64,000 nt of DNA from Thecamonas trahens ATCC 50062 (Eukaryota > Apusozoa > Apusomonadida > Apusomonadidae), in the NCBI RefSeq assembly GCF_000142905.1, contig NW_013657677.1, forward strand, positions 367,496-431,495. The letters are read 5' to 3'. Both the position numbers and the translations under genes were made by a program. The notes under the pieces were generated by a model. That model made no database searches. It saw only the letters and a program-made list of their open reading frames with translations, and had not been told where the DNA came from. Positions 42,458 to 50,941 of the stretch are shown piece after piece. Numbering within the stretch: the stretch's first letter is position 1; the number at the start of each line of letters is the position of its first letter.

Positions 42458-44776
42458 CTAGGGGTGCTTGGCATCAAAGCCGGCAAAGTATGGGTGGGCA
42501 AGCGCGGCGGGGGCGGTAATGCGCTTGGCAGGCGATAGCTCGAGCATCGCCATGAGGAGCTGGTGCTCTGGGCCCCAAGAGTCGATCTCGGTGAGAATGC
42601 GGGTGAGGTCCTTGTAGTACAGGGTGGAGCGGCCCTCGATGAGGCCGCGGAAGAGGATGTTGCCAAAGGTCATGCCGACGCACCAGATGTCGACCGCCGG
42701 CCCGTAACGCCGCCGGCCGTGGGTCTTGTGCGACTTGTCGATCTCGGGCGCAAAGAAGCCGTCGGTTCCGACCCGCGACCGCGGCAGCCGGCTCGCTGAG
42801 AACCGGGTTGCGCAGTCAAAGTCGATGAGCACCACGCGCCGTGCCTGCGGATCGTACATCACATTGGCCGGCTTGATGTCGCGGTTCATGATGCTCCGCG
42901 AGTGACAGTGCGCCACTGCAGAAAGCAGGTCGTGGAGGTAGCCTTGGACCGCGCTCGGGTCGCGCACATCGACAGGCCCGTCGGCAATGTACTCGGTCAC
43001 AATCGCCATGCACCGCTGCTGCGGCAGCGGCACGTGCTCTATCAGCCGCTGCACGTTGCGGTGGCCCTGGACCTGCTGCAGGCACACTACTTCCTTGACT
43101 TGTGCGCCCGGCTCGACCTCGTCAAGAATCTTGACCGCTACCTCGGCGCCCGTCGCCCGATGCCGAGCCCGGAACACAGCGTTGTCCTCGTTGGCTGCCA
43201 GCCGCTCGCCAAACTCGTACCTCGACTCGAGCAGCGACACGCAGTCTTGCATCAGGTACCGGAAAGCTGGGCTCACAAACGTCTCGTCGCCGTCCGAGTA
43301 CTCCGAGTCCGAGTCCGAGTCCGAGTCCGAGTCGGAAAACGCGCGGCGCTCGCGCAGCCGCCGCCGGAGCTCGGCGTGCGGATCCGGGGACAAGAGCGCA
43401 GGCTCAAGTGCATGCGAGATGAGCACTGCTGTCGATGGATCGACGGCAGCGTCGGCTTGAGGCGACGACGGCCGGGTCTCCGTATTCTCATCATGCACAC
43501 CCTCGCAAGCATCTCCGCACTCCATCTCACCCGGTTCGGGCCCGGCCACCATCGACAGTGCCGCCGCAGCAGCCGGCGCTGCCGCCGCCGTCAGCTGGCG
43601 AATCGCCACATTTTTGGACACAAGCATAGCCTCGAGCTCAGAGACCCGGGCGCGGAGCTTGGTCACCACGTCCGGCGCGGCGGTGTCCGACGACTTCGTT
43701 GCACTGTGAGCGGCCGCCAGCTCGACATCGCGCTCGGCAAGTTGCGTCTGCAGCATCTCGATCATGGCATTTGTAGCCACGCTACGCCGCTCCGACGCCT
43801 CGAGCTGCCGCTTGAGCGCCTTGACGTTTGACTGCAGAATAGCAATGTGCGCCTGGGCCTGGCCGGCCTCCTCCTGGTACTCAGAAAGCTGTGCCTCGCG
43901 GGCCTCGAGCAGAGCGCCGGCCTCAACTGCAGCCATCTGCTTGCTTCCGCTCTGACCATCAGCCTCGAGCAGCACAGCCTCCTGCCGGGCCAGACGCATG
44001 GCCACCCGGCGCGACGCAGCCTCGGTGCGCGCCGCCGCCAGCCGCGACTGCGCGTCGGCAAGCGCCTCCACACGCGCCTCACCAGACGCGCTCGCCACAG
44101 CCTCCAAAGCCGCCGAAAACTCAACCTCGAGCTCCATCTGCAGGCGACCAAGATCCTTGATCTGGGCCACTGCCGTCGCGTACTTTGTGGCGAGCATGTC
44201 GTGCTCGGCCTCGGATTGGACCCTGGCCTGGAACTCGCCGACGATCGACTGCGAGAGCGCATCGACGTCGGCGTTCTCGCCCGAGAGCGCCTGTTGCTGC
44301 TCGGCATGAGCGTGGAGCTTGTACAGCGCGCTCTTGAGCGCCATGTTGTCGGCCTCGAGCTGGGCAATCCTCGCCGCTTGGGCCTTCATCTTGGCTAGCG
44401 GCTCGCGGCTGTCACTCACTCGAGCGCCACCGCGCGTCCTAGCCCGCGCCTGCGGCCCGGCAGCGAGACTCTCCTTACTTGCCCGCGCCCCGTGCGCAGG
44501 ACTGGCTTTGTGGTTCTGTGCTCCAAGCGGGGTGCGAGGGAAGCCGCTGTGGCCCGCGCGCCGCGAGTGCGGCGGTTGGCCACGTCGACCTGGCCCCGCG
44601 ACCGGAGATGGCGGCGCAAGGGCGTTCATTCCCGGCCTCGCCGGGCTAGCAGCATGATACCCCGCCATCATCTTGCTCTTACGCATCGGCGTCTGTGGGC
44701 GGCTTCTCTTGCCTGCGCCTGCACGAGGACTCGCATACCGAGCATGCTCGGGATGGCGGTGGACCGGGCGGAACAT
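42458..44776 (-). CDS. Coiled-coil protein kinase with NRD and DFD motifs (CDC7/CK2-like)
   Basis: 772 residues from MFRPVHRHPEHARY (ATG 44776; an upstream GTG is not used). Residues to about 110 are basic and Pro/Ser-rich; about 120-430 is a heptad-rich coiled coil (KMKAQAARIAQLEADN...). The kinase domain follows: loop GERLAANEDNAVFRARH, lysine in VAVKIL, hinge TEYIADGP, catalytic loop MNRDIKPANVMYDP (Asn replaces His of HRD), DFD in place of DFG (VVLIDFDCATRF), GTDGFFAPEI (APE) and VDIWCVGMTFGNILF. The C-lobe resembles CDC7/CK2 members. The catalytic Asp, the metal Asp, and Lys are present, so activity is possible. A local acidic SDSDSDSDSEYSD run precedes the domain. The substrate is unknown. 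Confidence 0.85.
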   Translation of the reverse strand: MFRPVHRHPEHARYASPRAGAGKRSRPQTPMRKSKMMAGYHAASPARPGMNALAPPSPVAGPGRRGQPPHSRRAGHSGFPRTPLGAQNHKASPAHGARASKESLAAGPQARARTRGGARVSDSREPLAKMKAQAARIAQLEADNMALKSALYKLHAHAEQQQALSGENADVDALSQSIVGEFQARVQSEAEHDMLATKYATAVAQIKDLGRLQMELEVEFSAALEAVASASGEARVEALADAQSRLAAARTEAASRRVAMRLARQEAVLLEADGQSGSKQMAAVEAGALLEAREAQLSEYQEEAGQAQAHIAILQSNVKALKRQLEASERRSVATNAMIEMLQTQLAERDVELAAAHSATKSSDTAAPDVVTKLRARVSELEAMLVSKNVAIRQLTAAAAPAAAAALSMVAGPEPGEMECGDACEGVHDENTETRPSSPQADAAVDPSTAVLISHALEPALLSPDPHAELRRRLRERRAFSDSDSDSDSDSEYSDGDETFVSPAFRYLMQDCVSLLESRYEFGERLAANEDNAVFRARHRATGAEVAVKILDEVEPGAQVKEVVCLQQVQGHRNVQRLIEHVPLPQQRCMAIVTEYIADGPVDVRDPSAVQGYLHDLLSAVAHCHSRSIMNRDIKPANVMYDPQARRVVLIDFDCATRFSASRLPRSRVGTDGFFAPEIDKSHKTHGRRRYGPAVDIWCVGMTFGNILFRGLIEGRSTLYYKDLTRILTEIDSWGPEHQLLMAMLELSPAKRITAPAALAHPYFAGFDAKHP

Positions 44777-44979
44777 AAACACCGTTCAAAAATTTGACAG
44801 CGCCCGCACGACAACGACAAGTGGCCAACGGCAGCGTGTGGCGGCAGGCAGCGAGGGAGAGTGTGCGGCGGCGGCCACTCGCTGCCTGCCGCCACTCGCT
44901 GCCCGCCAAACGCATCAGGAGGACCAGCAACCACAGCCAAGTCCTTGGCCGCGGCCCTGACACACCTCACCCCCACATC

Positions 44980-44985
44980 CCCCCC

Positions 44986-45017
<32 letters not shown>

Positions 45018-45024
45018 ACACACA
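44980..45024. repeat. Poly-C and (CA)n tract directly before CFAP418 start
   Basis: A sense-strand pyrimidine run (about 20 C) followed by (CA)n ends one base before ATG 45026. Confidence 0.9.
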
Positions 45025-45025
45025 T

Positions 45026-45739
45026 ATGGACGACCTGGACGACCTGCTCGACGAGGTCGACGAGCTCATGGCCGGGGGCCCGCCACCGACGTCGTCGCGG
45101 ACGTCGTCGTCGACGGCGGGAGCAAGGGCAGGCGCAACGGCAGGCGTGACCGCGGCGCCCAGGTCGCGAGTTCGGGCACGTGCTTCGCGGTCACGCCCTA
45201 GTCGGACGCAGGCTCGGGCGGATCGTGCCACGGCATCACGCAGGGGAAAAGTCGAGGATGGCGACGACGACGATGATGATGACGATCTCGACGACCTGCT
45301 CGCTCTCGATGTGCCGAGCAGGCAGCGCAGGAGTGGCGGCGAGAGGGTAGTGTCGACAGCAGTGTCGACAGCAGTGTCGAGCGGAGGCGGAGGAGGTGGT
45401 GGCAAGCGCAAGTGCAGACCGGTGTTTCTGGCGGACGCGTCGCTTGCCGGCCGGGGGCGGACGGCATCGGCGGCCATGCCGCGGGCGTGCGACCGGCTGC
45501 GGTGCTCGCGGTGCTGCTTTGCGGTCAAGGCGTGGCCGGACTCGGCGTGGGATGCCGGCGTCGACTATCTCTTTCTCCGGTACAACTTTCCCGACACCGA
45601 GCGCATTGCGCCAATGCTCGTACCGACCAGCGCCGGCTCGACCGCGCTCGCCTGTCAGTGCGCGTGGCGGACGGTGACCACGCCAACCCGCTTGCAGAGC
45701 GGAGAAGACCTCGCGTGGTTCTGCGCAGGCCACGCGTAA
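45026..45739 (+). CDS. CFAP418: CFAP418 (C8orf37) homologue, cilium-associated
   Basis: 237 residues from MDDLDDLLDEVDELMAG, matching the vertebrate start (AEDLDELLDEVES). A disordered Arg/Ser/Asp-rich middle ends at a conserved C-terminal module: KCRPVFLADASL, RACDRLRCSRCCFAVKAW, WDAGVDYLFLRYNFPD, ACQCAWRT and DLAWFCAGHA. Vertebrate C8orf37 reads RACDHLRCIACDFLV, WDKSCDYLFFRNNMPE, ACQCSWRT and LRWVCGKH, so the match is end to end, including the paired Cys positions. Human mutations cause cone-rod dystrophy and Bardet-Biedl-type disease; the protein acts at the ciliary base. Its presence implies a flagellum. A poly-C/(CA)n tract (about 44980-45024) abuts the ATG. Confidence 0.93.
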   Translation: MDDLDDLLDEVDELMAGGPPPTSSRTSSSTAGARAGATAGVTAAPRSRVRARASRSRPSRTQARADRATASRRGKVEDGDDDDDDDDLDDLLALDVPSRQRRSGGERVVSTAVSTAVSSGGGGGGGKRKCRPVFLADASLAGRGRTASAAMPRACDRLRCSRCCFAVKAWPDSAWDAGVDYLFLRYNFPDTERIAPMLVPTSAGSTALACQCAWRTVTTPTRLQSGEDLAWFCAGHA

Positions 45740-45765
45740 TTCCAGCTTTACCGCGCGCTTACAAC

Positions 45766-47349
45766 CTACATCACCCGGCGGAGCCGGTCCATGCACTCGG
45801 CCTTGCCGAGCAGCGCAAACAGACTTGCCAGCGGCGGCCCGCCTCGGGCGCCGGTCACACCCACTCGCAGCGGAAACAGGACCTGCCGCGGCTTGAGCTT
45901 GTGCGCGTTCCGGTAGCCAGTGAGCACGCCGTTGATGGCATCGGCATCCCACTCGGACAGCGCGTCGAGCTCGGTGATGAGGGCATCCAGCTGCGGCAGC
46001 GCGTGCAGCTCGGCCGAGGCCGCGGCGCACGCGGTGTGCGGCGGGGGCGCAAACATGTAGCTGGCGGTAGCAACGAGCTCGTTGCCTAGCGAGAGCGACG
46101 GCGCAAACTCGGCCCACACCTTGTCGACATAGTCGACCGATGCAGGGGTGCCGGCAGCCGACAGCGCAGCCGCTGTCTCGGCAACGAGGCCAGCCCGGGA
46201 GGCTGCGGCCTGCTCGGGTGCCATGGGCGGGTTCGGCTTAAACAGCGACGCGAGGTGCGTCCCATTCACCGCGAGCGCCTTGTCGTAGTCGACGATGGCC
46301 CCGCCCTTGTTGATGTCGTCAAGGCTAAAGACGTCGACGAGATCATCAAGCGACATGGCCTGGGCGTCGACGCCGGCTAGCGCCGCATCGTTGGGCGACC
46401 AGCCGAGAAAGGCCACAAAGTTGAGGAGCGCCGACGGTAGGAAGCCCTGCTGGCGGTAGTGGTCGACCGACGAGGAGGCGTCGCGCTTGGAGAGCTTGCG
46501 CTTGGCGGTGTCGAGCAGGAGCGGGAGGTGGACAAAGGTCGGCGGTCTCAGCCCGAGTGCCTCGTACATCATCACGTGCTTGGGCGTCGAGATGAGCCAC
46601 TCCTGCCCGCGGATGACATGGGTCATGTGCATGGCTGCGTCGTCGACAACGTTGGCCAGATGGTACGTCGGCAGGCCGTCCGATTTGACAAGGACTTGGT
46701 CGTCGATCTGGGCGTTGGCGACGCGGACAGTGCCAAAGACTGCGTCGTGAAAAACTGACGAGCCCTGCGGGACCTTGAGCCGCACAACATGCGCCTCGCC
46801 GCCGGCCGCACGCGCACGCGCCTCCTCGGGAGCAAGCCCCATGCACCGACGCGAATAGATCTGCAGCCGCCCGGCCCGCCGCGCAGCCTCCCGCTCGGCA
46901 TCGAGCTCGGCCGGCGTGCAAAAGCAGCGGTACGCCGCACCAGCGTCCATCAGTGCTTCGGCCGCCTGCGCATACTCGGCTGTTCGCGCCGACTGCACCA
47001 ACCGCGCATCGTCGGCGGCAGGCTCGGCCACCGGCGCGTCATCGGGCGTGAGCCCGGCCCAGGCCAGCGCGTCCAGCAGCGCGGCGCGTGCACCCGGCAC
47101 CGTCCGGCTCGCATCGGTGTCCTCAATGCGGACCACAAACTCGCCGCCCGTCGCCCGCGCAAACAGATAGTTGAACAGTGCTGTCCGCAAGCCGCCCAAG
47201 TGCAGGGCGCCCGTCGGCGACGGCGCAAACCGCACCCGCGTCGTCGCCGGCGCCGCGTCGAGTGCCACCCTGCCTACCGCGCTGCTGCTGCTCAGTACCC
47301 GCGCCATCCCGCATGCCACTCGTGCGCTCCGTGCGCCTGCCCTGAGCAT
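45766..47349 (-). CDS. EARS2: Glutamyl-tRNA synthetase, mitochondrial (bacterial-type)
   Basis: Attaches glutamate to tRNA-Glu (and, if non-discriminating, tRNA-Gln) in mitochondria. The 527-residue protein begins MLRAGARSARVACGMARVLS, a presequence-like stretch. Class I signatures are RFAPSPTGALHLGGLRTALFNY (HIGH equivalent), FVVRIEDTDASRTVPGA, DGLPTYHLANVVDDAAMHMTHVIRG and the KMSKS equivalent KRKLSKRDASSS. The anticodon-binding half follows the bacterial GltX pattern (FNPPMAPEQ..., VWAEFAPSLS). Length and domain order are normal. The stop is 26 bp from CFAP418's; the gene lies 113 bp downstream of the reductase on the same strand. Confidence 0.95.
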   Translation of the reverse strand: MLRAGARSARVACGMARVLSSSSAVGRVALDAAPATTRVRFAPSPTGALHLGGLRTALFNYLFARATGGEFVVRIEDTDASRTVPGARAALLDALAWAGLTPDDAPVAEPAADDARLVQSARTAEYAQAAEALMDAGAAYRCFCTPAELDAEREAARRAGRLQIYSRRCMGLAPEEARARAAGGEAHVVRLKVPQGSSVFHDAVFGTVRVANAQIDDQVLVKSDGLPTYHLANVVDDAAMHMTHVIRGQEWLISTPKHVMMYEALGLRPPTFVHLPLLLDTAKRKLSKRDASSSVDHYRQQGFLPSALLNFVAFLGWSPNDAALAGVDAQAMSLDDLVDVFSLDDINKGGAIVDYDKALAVNGTHLASLFKPNPPMAPEQAAASRAGLVAETAAALSAAGTPASVDYVDKVWAEFAPSLSLGNELVATASYMFAPPPHTACAAASAELHALPQLDALITELDALSEWDADAINGVLTGYRNAHKLKPRQVLFPLRVGVTGARGGPPLASLFALLGKAECMDRLRRVM

Positions 47350-47462
47350 GGTGGCGCGAGGGGGTGAGGTGGAAGGGTGGTACGCCGGGTGAGTGCGCTG
47401 CTGGTCGACGGATGAGTGCCCAGTCGAATTCCCTGATTTACGGCCGGACTCTGCTGTGGCGG

Positions 47463-50400
47463 CTACGCCACGCCGAGCCAGGAGAGATAGCGGGCCACGA
47501 GCTGGTCATCGATCTGTGGCCAGGTGGGATGGTCGATGCCGGCGGCGGCGAGCCAAGCAAGGAACGCATCCGTGTGCGAGGTGTCCAGTGCACGGTAGCC
47601 CATTGAAAAGTCGACGGCAAAGAAGGGCCGGAGCGGGAACAGCGCTGGGCCGTCGTCGGCAAGGAGCCGGGCACGCCACTCTGGATACGGCAGTGCAACA
47701 AGCGTGCGCGGCGGGTCATGGGCAGCGCAGAAAGTCGCGATGGCCCGCCCCAGCGCAGCATAGCTTCGCGATCGCGCCACGTTGGTGAGGTGGAAGACGA
47801 CAGAGCCAAAGCCGGCGCGCAACCCGTGCTCGCCCAGCAAGACAATGACTTGAGCTACAAAGTCGACCGGCGTCATGTCGAGTACCGCGTCAGAGTCAAA
47901 GTACGCGCCGAGCGCGGGCACGCCCACCATCAGCCGCGAGACAAAGTCTGTTGGGTTGCACACGCCGGTCTCCGAGCATCCGGTCACCATGCCCGGACGA
48001 ACGATGACGCCGCGGATAGCGCCACTCGCCAGCGCGCGCGCCACAAGCTGCTCTGCCACCCACTTGGAGAGGGCGTAGCCCGACGAGCTTAGCATGTTCT
48101 CAAACGGCTGCAGGTCGTTCTCGGTCCAGCCGGCGGTCCCAACCGTAGAGAGGGCGACCAGTGTCGGATCGCGGGATCCGGCGGCTGCTAACCGCAGCAC
48201 CTCGGCCGTGCCGAGCACGTTGGCGCTCCGCAGTGCTGCGTAGGGATCGAGCCAGTTGACTATCGCACCCGAGTGAACAATGACCTCAACCAGCTCGACG
48301 AGCCCAGCCCAGGACGAGACGTCGAGCCCCAGTTGCGGCTCCGCCAGGTCTCCCGCCAGCACGCTCAACCGCGTCAGGGCATGCTCGTCGACACCGGCTG
48401 TGGTGAGAACTGATGTCAGCCGCGCGCGGGCGGCAGCGTGAGACTCGCCACGGACAAGCGCAATTACGTCCACGTCCGGAAGTGCCAGCACGGCACGGAT
48501 GACGTGCGAGCCGATGAGTCCGGTTCCTCCGGTCACAAACCAGGTCTTGTGGTCATTGCTCAGCACGTTGCCCTTGCGCTCGCACCTCTGCAGGTTGAGA
48601 TCCATGCCCAGATCGGCTGCGACCACGCTGGCGAGGTCTGGCGCTGCGGCGCTCGAGCCAGGGCTTTCCAGCAGAGCGGCAAGCACGTCGTCACCGCGGG
48701 CAGCCGCCTCAAGCAAAGCACTTGGAGCCACCACTGAGCCCGTCTGGGCTTGGAGAAGCGATGAGAGCTTGACCGCCGACATCGAGTCGAGGCCCTGGCC
48801 CGGTTGGGTGGCAGCGGCGAGCAGGTTGTGGCCATGGCCCGCCCGCTGTGGTCCGGCCGCGTAGAGCGCCTCAATATCGTCGATGTAGCGGGTGGTGAGC
48901 TGCTTCCGGGCCAGCTTGTTCGAGTAGGTCATGAGCCCGTTGTCGGGAGTAAACGGCTCAGACGCCAGGTGAACAGCAGCGGGGATCTCGTATTGCGGCA
49001 TGTGGGCAGCAGCGCCAACGCGAGACAGCTCGGCAAGCATCTTGGCCGCGAGCTCGGGGTCTGCGGTGTCGACTTGAGCATGGGCAGTGTTGGGCACGAT
49101 GACAGCAACGAGGAAGGTCCGCTGGGGATCTCCGTAGACAAAGAGCTGATCGATGAGCGGCGAAGCGAGGAGGGTGTTCTCGATGCCTTCTGGGGCGCAG
49201 AACTCGGCGTTGGCGAGCTTGAACACGTTCTTGGCGCGGTCGATGATGCGGACCTGGCCGTCGGCCTCCATGACGCCGACATCGCCTGTGCGAAAGTAGC
49301 CATCGGAAGTAAAGGCTGAGCGAGTGGCACGCTCGTTGTTGTAGTACGAGGTGATCATGTGTGGGGTCTTAACGCAGATCTCACCGCGCGGGTGCGGCTT
49401 GTCGGCGGTGGTGTAGCCGAGGTGCGGCAAGTCGAGGAGCCTGACGTCGACGTTGTTGGAGATGACATTGTCGACGGCAATGCCGCCGACTTCGGTCGTG
49501 CCAAAGCCGTCGTAGAGCGGACAGGCGAACGCCCGGCGGAGAAAGCGCTTGACCTCGGCCGAGGTCGGTGCCGAGCCGGTGACAATGTACTGGGTCCGGC
49601 CGCCGAGCACGGACGAGAACGACGAGACGACGGCATTGTCGACCTCGATGGGATTGGTCGACGGCGGTGCAGCGGCGAGCGCGGCATCGAGTGCGGCCTG
49701 GTACTTGGAGTACAGCAGGTTGTAGAACCGGGGGACCGAGGCGAACATGGTGGGCCGGAGCAGGGCCAGCTCGTCAAAGATGCGGTCCATGTCGCCTGTG
49801 TAAAAGCCGAAGCGCCCGCCGCACGCCATGGTGATGTACAGGGTCTGCCGCTCGGCGACGTGCGCAAACGGCGCAAAAGAGATGCGGATGATGGGGAACG
49901 GCATGAGGTACGGCGCGGTGATGAACTTGTTCCACCGGTCGCAGGTCATGACTGCGCCCTTGGGAGGGCCGGTCGAGCCGCTGGTGTAAATGATGGTGTG
50001 GATGGCCGACGGCGGGATAGAGTCCGAGTGCGGTACAAAGGCGGCTGCGCCAGCAGCGACAAGCTGCGGGTAGCCGAGCAGCTCCAGGTTGATGGCGGCG
50101 GCGGCGGCGCGCGCATCATCGCTGAGCGTCTCGATGCCCTCCATGCAAACAAGGGTGCGGAGGGCGAGCGGCTCGGTGGCTGTCGCCAGTGCCGCCAGCA
50201 GCTTGTCGGCAGCCTCGGCGGCGACGATGACAACCGTGATGCCCGAGTGGGCTGCGATGTACGCCATGGCCTCGGCGGAGAGGGTGACGTGCAATGGGAC
50301 CGAGACCATACTGTAGAGGACGCACGCCAGGTCAGCAACAACCCACTCTGCCCGGTTGATGGAGCAGAGGCCGATGAAGGGCTGGTTGCCTGCGGCGGAT

Positions 50401-50717
50401 GCGGCAGTGATGCCAGGCAGCGCCTGCAGGGCCGAGCCGAGAGCCTGCGCGGCGAGCCAGACCTCTGCGTAGGTCACAAACGCATACTCGCCCAACGCGC
50501 CGCTGTCCTCGTCGCGCTGGCGAGTGCCGAGGAGCGGGCGGTCGTGATATAGGCCAAAGTACGCATATAGCGAGGCATACAGCGTGTCCTTCTTGTTCGA
50601 CTGATGCGCCGCCGACGCCCATGATCGCAGGTACTCGAGCTGAGTCGCCGACAACTGTTCCGGCTCGATGCTTGTGTCAAGGGTGAGGCCTTTCAGCTCG
50701 TCGGCGGTGTCTGACAT
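47463..50717 (-). CDS. Carboxylic-acid-reductase-type enzyme (adenylation, carrier and thioester-reductase domains)
   Basis: 1084 residues from MSDTADELKGLTL. The adenylation domain (about 60-570) has the P-loop IIYTSGSTGPPKGAVMT (near 242), a LYDGFGTTEVGG motif and GYFRTGDVGVMEADGQVRIIDR. A carrier-like segment around GQGLDSMSAVKLSSLLQ puts the phosphopantetheine Ser near residue 644. The reductase domain (about 720-1084) has the Rossmann motif WFVTGGTGLIGSHVIRAVL and SSSGYALSKWVAEQL, a Tyr-x-x-x-Lys. This is the A-T-R layout of carboxylic acid reductase and alpha-aminoadipate reductase, which turn carboxylates into aldehydes with ATP and NADPH. The A-domain resembles long-chain acyl-CoA synthetases, so a fatty-acid substrate is likely but inferred. 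A poly-C tract lies just upstream of the ATG (sense strand). Confidence 0.88.
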   Translation of the reverse strand: MSDTADELKGLTLDTSIEPEQLSATQLEYLRSWASAAHQSNKKDTLYASLYAYFGLYHDRPLLGTRQRDEDSGALGEYAFVTYAEVWLAAQALGSALQALPGITAASAAGNQPFIGLCSINRAEWVVADLACVLYSMVSVPLHVTLSAEAMAYIAAHSGITVVIVAAEAADKLLAALATATEPLALRTLVCMEGIETLSDDARAAAAAINLELLGYPQLVAAGAAAFVPHSDSIPPSAIHTIIYTSGSTGPPKGAVMTCDRWNKFITAPYLMPFPIIRISFAPFAHVAERQTLYITMACGGRFGFYTGDMDRIFDELALLRPTMFASVPRFYNLLYSKYQAALDAALAAAPPSTNPIEVDNAVVSSFSSVLGGRTQYIVTGSAPTSAEVKRFLRRAFACPLYDGFGTTEVGGIAVDNVISNNVDVRLLDLPHLGYTTADKPHPRGEICVKTPHMITSYYNNERATRSAFTSDGYFRTGDVGVMEADGQVRIIDRAKNVFKLANAEFCAPEGIENTLLASPLIDQLFVYGDPQRTFLVAVIVPNTAHAQVDTADPELAAKMLAELSRVGAAAHMPQYEIPAAVHLASEPFTPDNGLMTYSNKLARKQLTTRYIDDIEALYAAGPQRAGHGHNLLAAATQPGQGLDSMSAVKLSSLLQAQTGSVVAPSALLEAAARGDDVLAALLESPGSSAAAPDLASVVAADLGMDLNLQRCERKGNVLSNDHKTWFVTGGTGLIGSHVIRAVLALPDVDVIALVRGESHAAARARLTSVLTTAGVDEHALTRLSVLAGDLAEPQLGLDVSSWAGLVELVEVIVHSGAIVNWLDPYAALRSANVLGTAEVLRLAAAGSRDPTLVALSTVGTAGWTENDLQPFENMLSSSGYALSKWVAEQLVARALASGAIRGVIVRPGMVTGCSETGVCNPTDFVSRLMVGVPALGAYFDSDAVLDMTPVDFVAQVIVLLGEHGLRAGFGSVVFHLTNVARSRSYAALGRAIATFCAAHDPPRTLVALPYPEWRARLLADDGPALFPLRPFFAVDFSMGYRALDTSHTDAFLAWLAAAGIDHPTWPQIDDQLVARYLSWLGVA

Positions 50718-50941
50718 AGCTGTGCTGATCGAGTGGGGGTTAAAAGGGGGGGGGGGGGGGGGGAAGAAGGGGGGGGGGGAGGAGGAAGGGGGAAGAGGAG
50801 GGGGCGGTGACGAATGTGGCGTGTTGCTGCCACCGGCCACCGGCCACCAGCCACCGGCCACCAGCCACCGGCCACCGCCACCAGCCACCAGCCACCGGTC
50901 GTCGGGGCAATTACCACCTCACCACCACCGCCACACGATCA
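50718..50941. repeat. Divergent reductase/GMP synthase promoter region with poly-G and CCACCGG repeats
   Basis: It holds a broken G-run (about 50748-50784; poly-C on the reductase sense strand). A degenerate GCCACCGGCCACCA repeat of about 14 bp lies at about 50826-50900, before the GMP synthase start. Confidence 0.7.
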
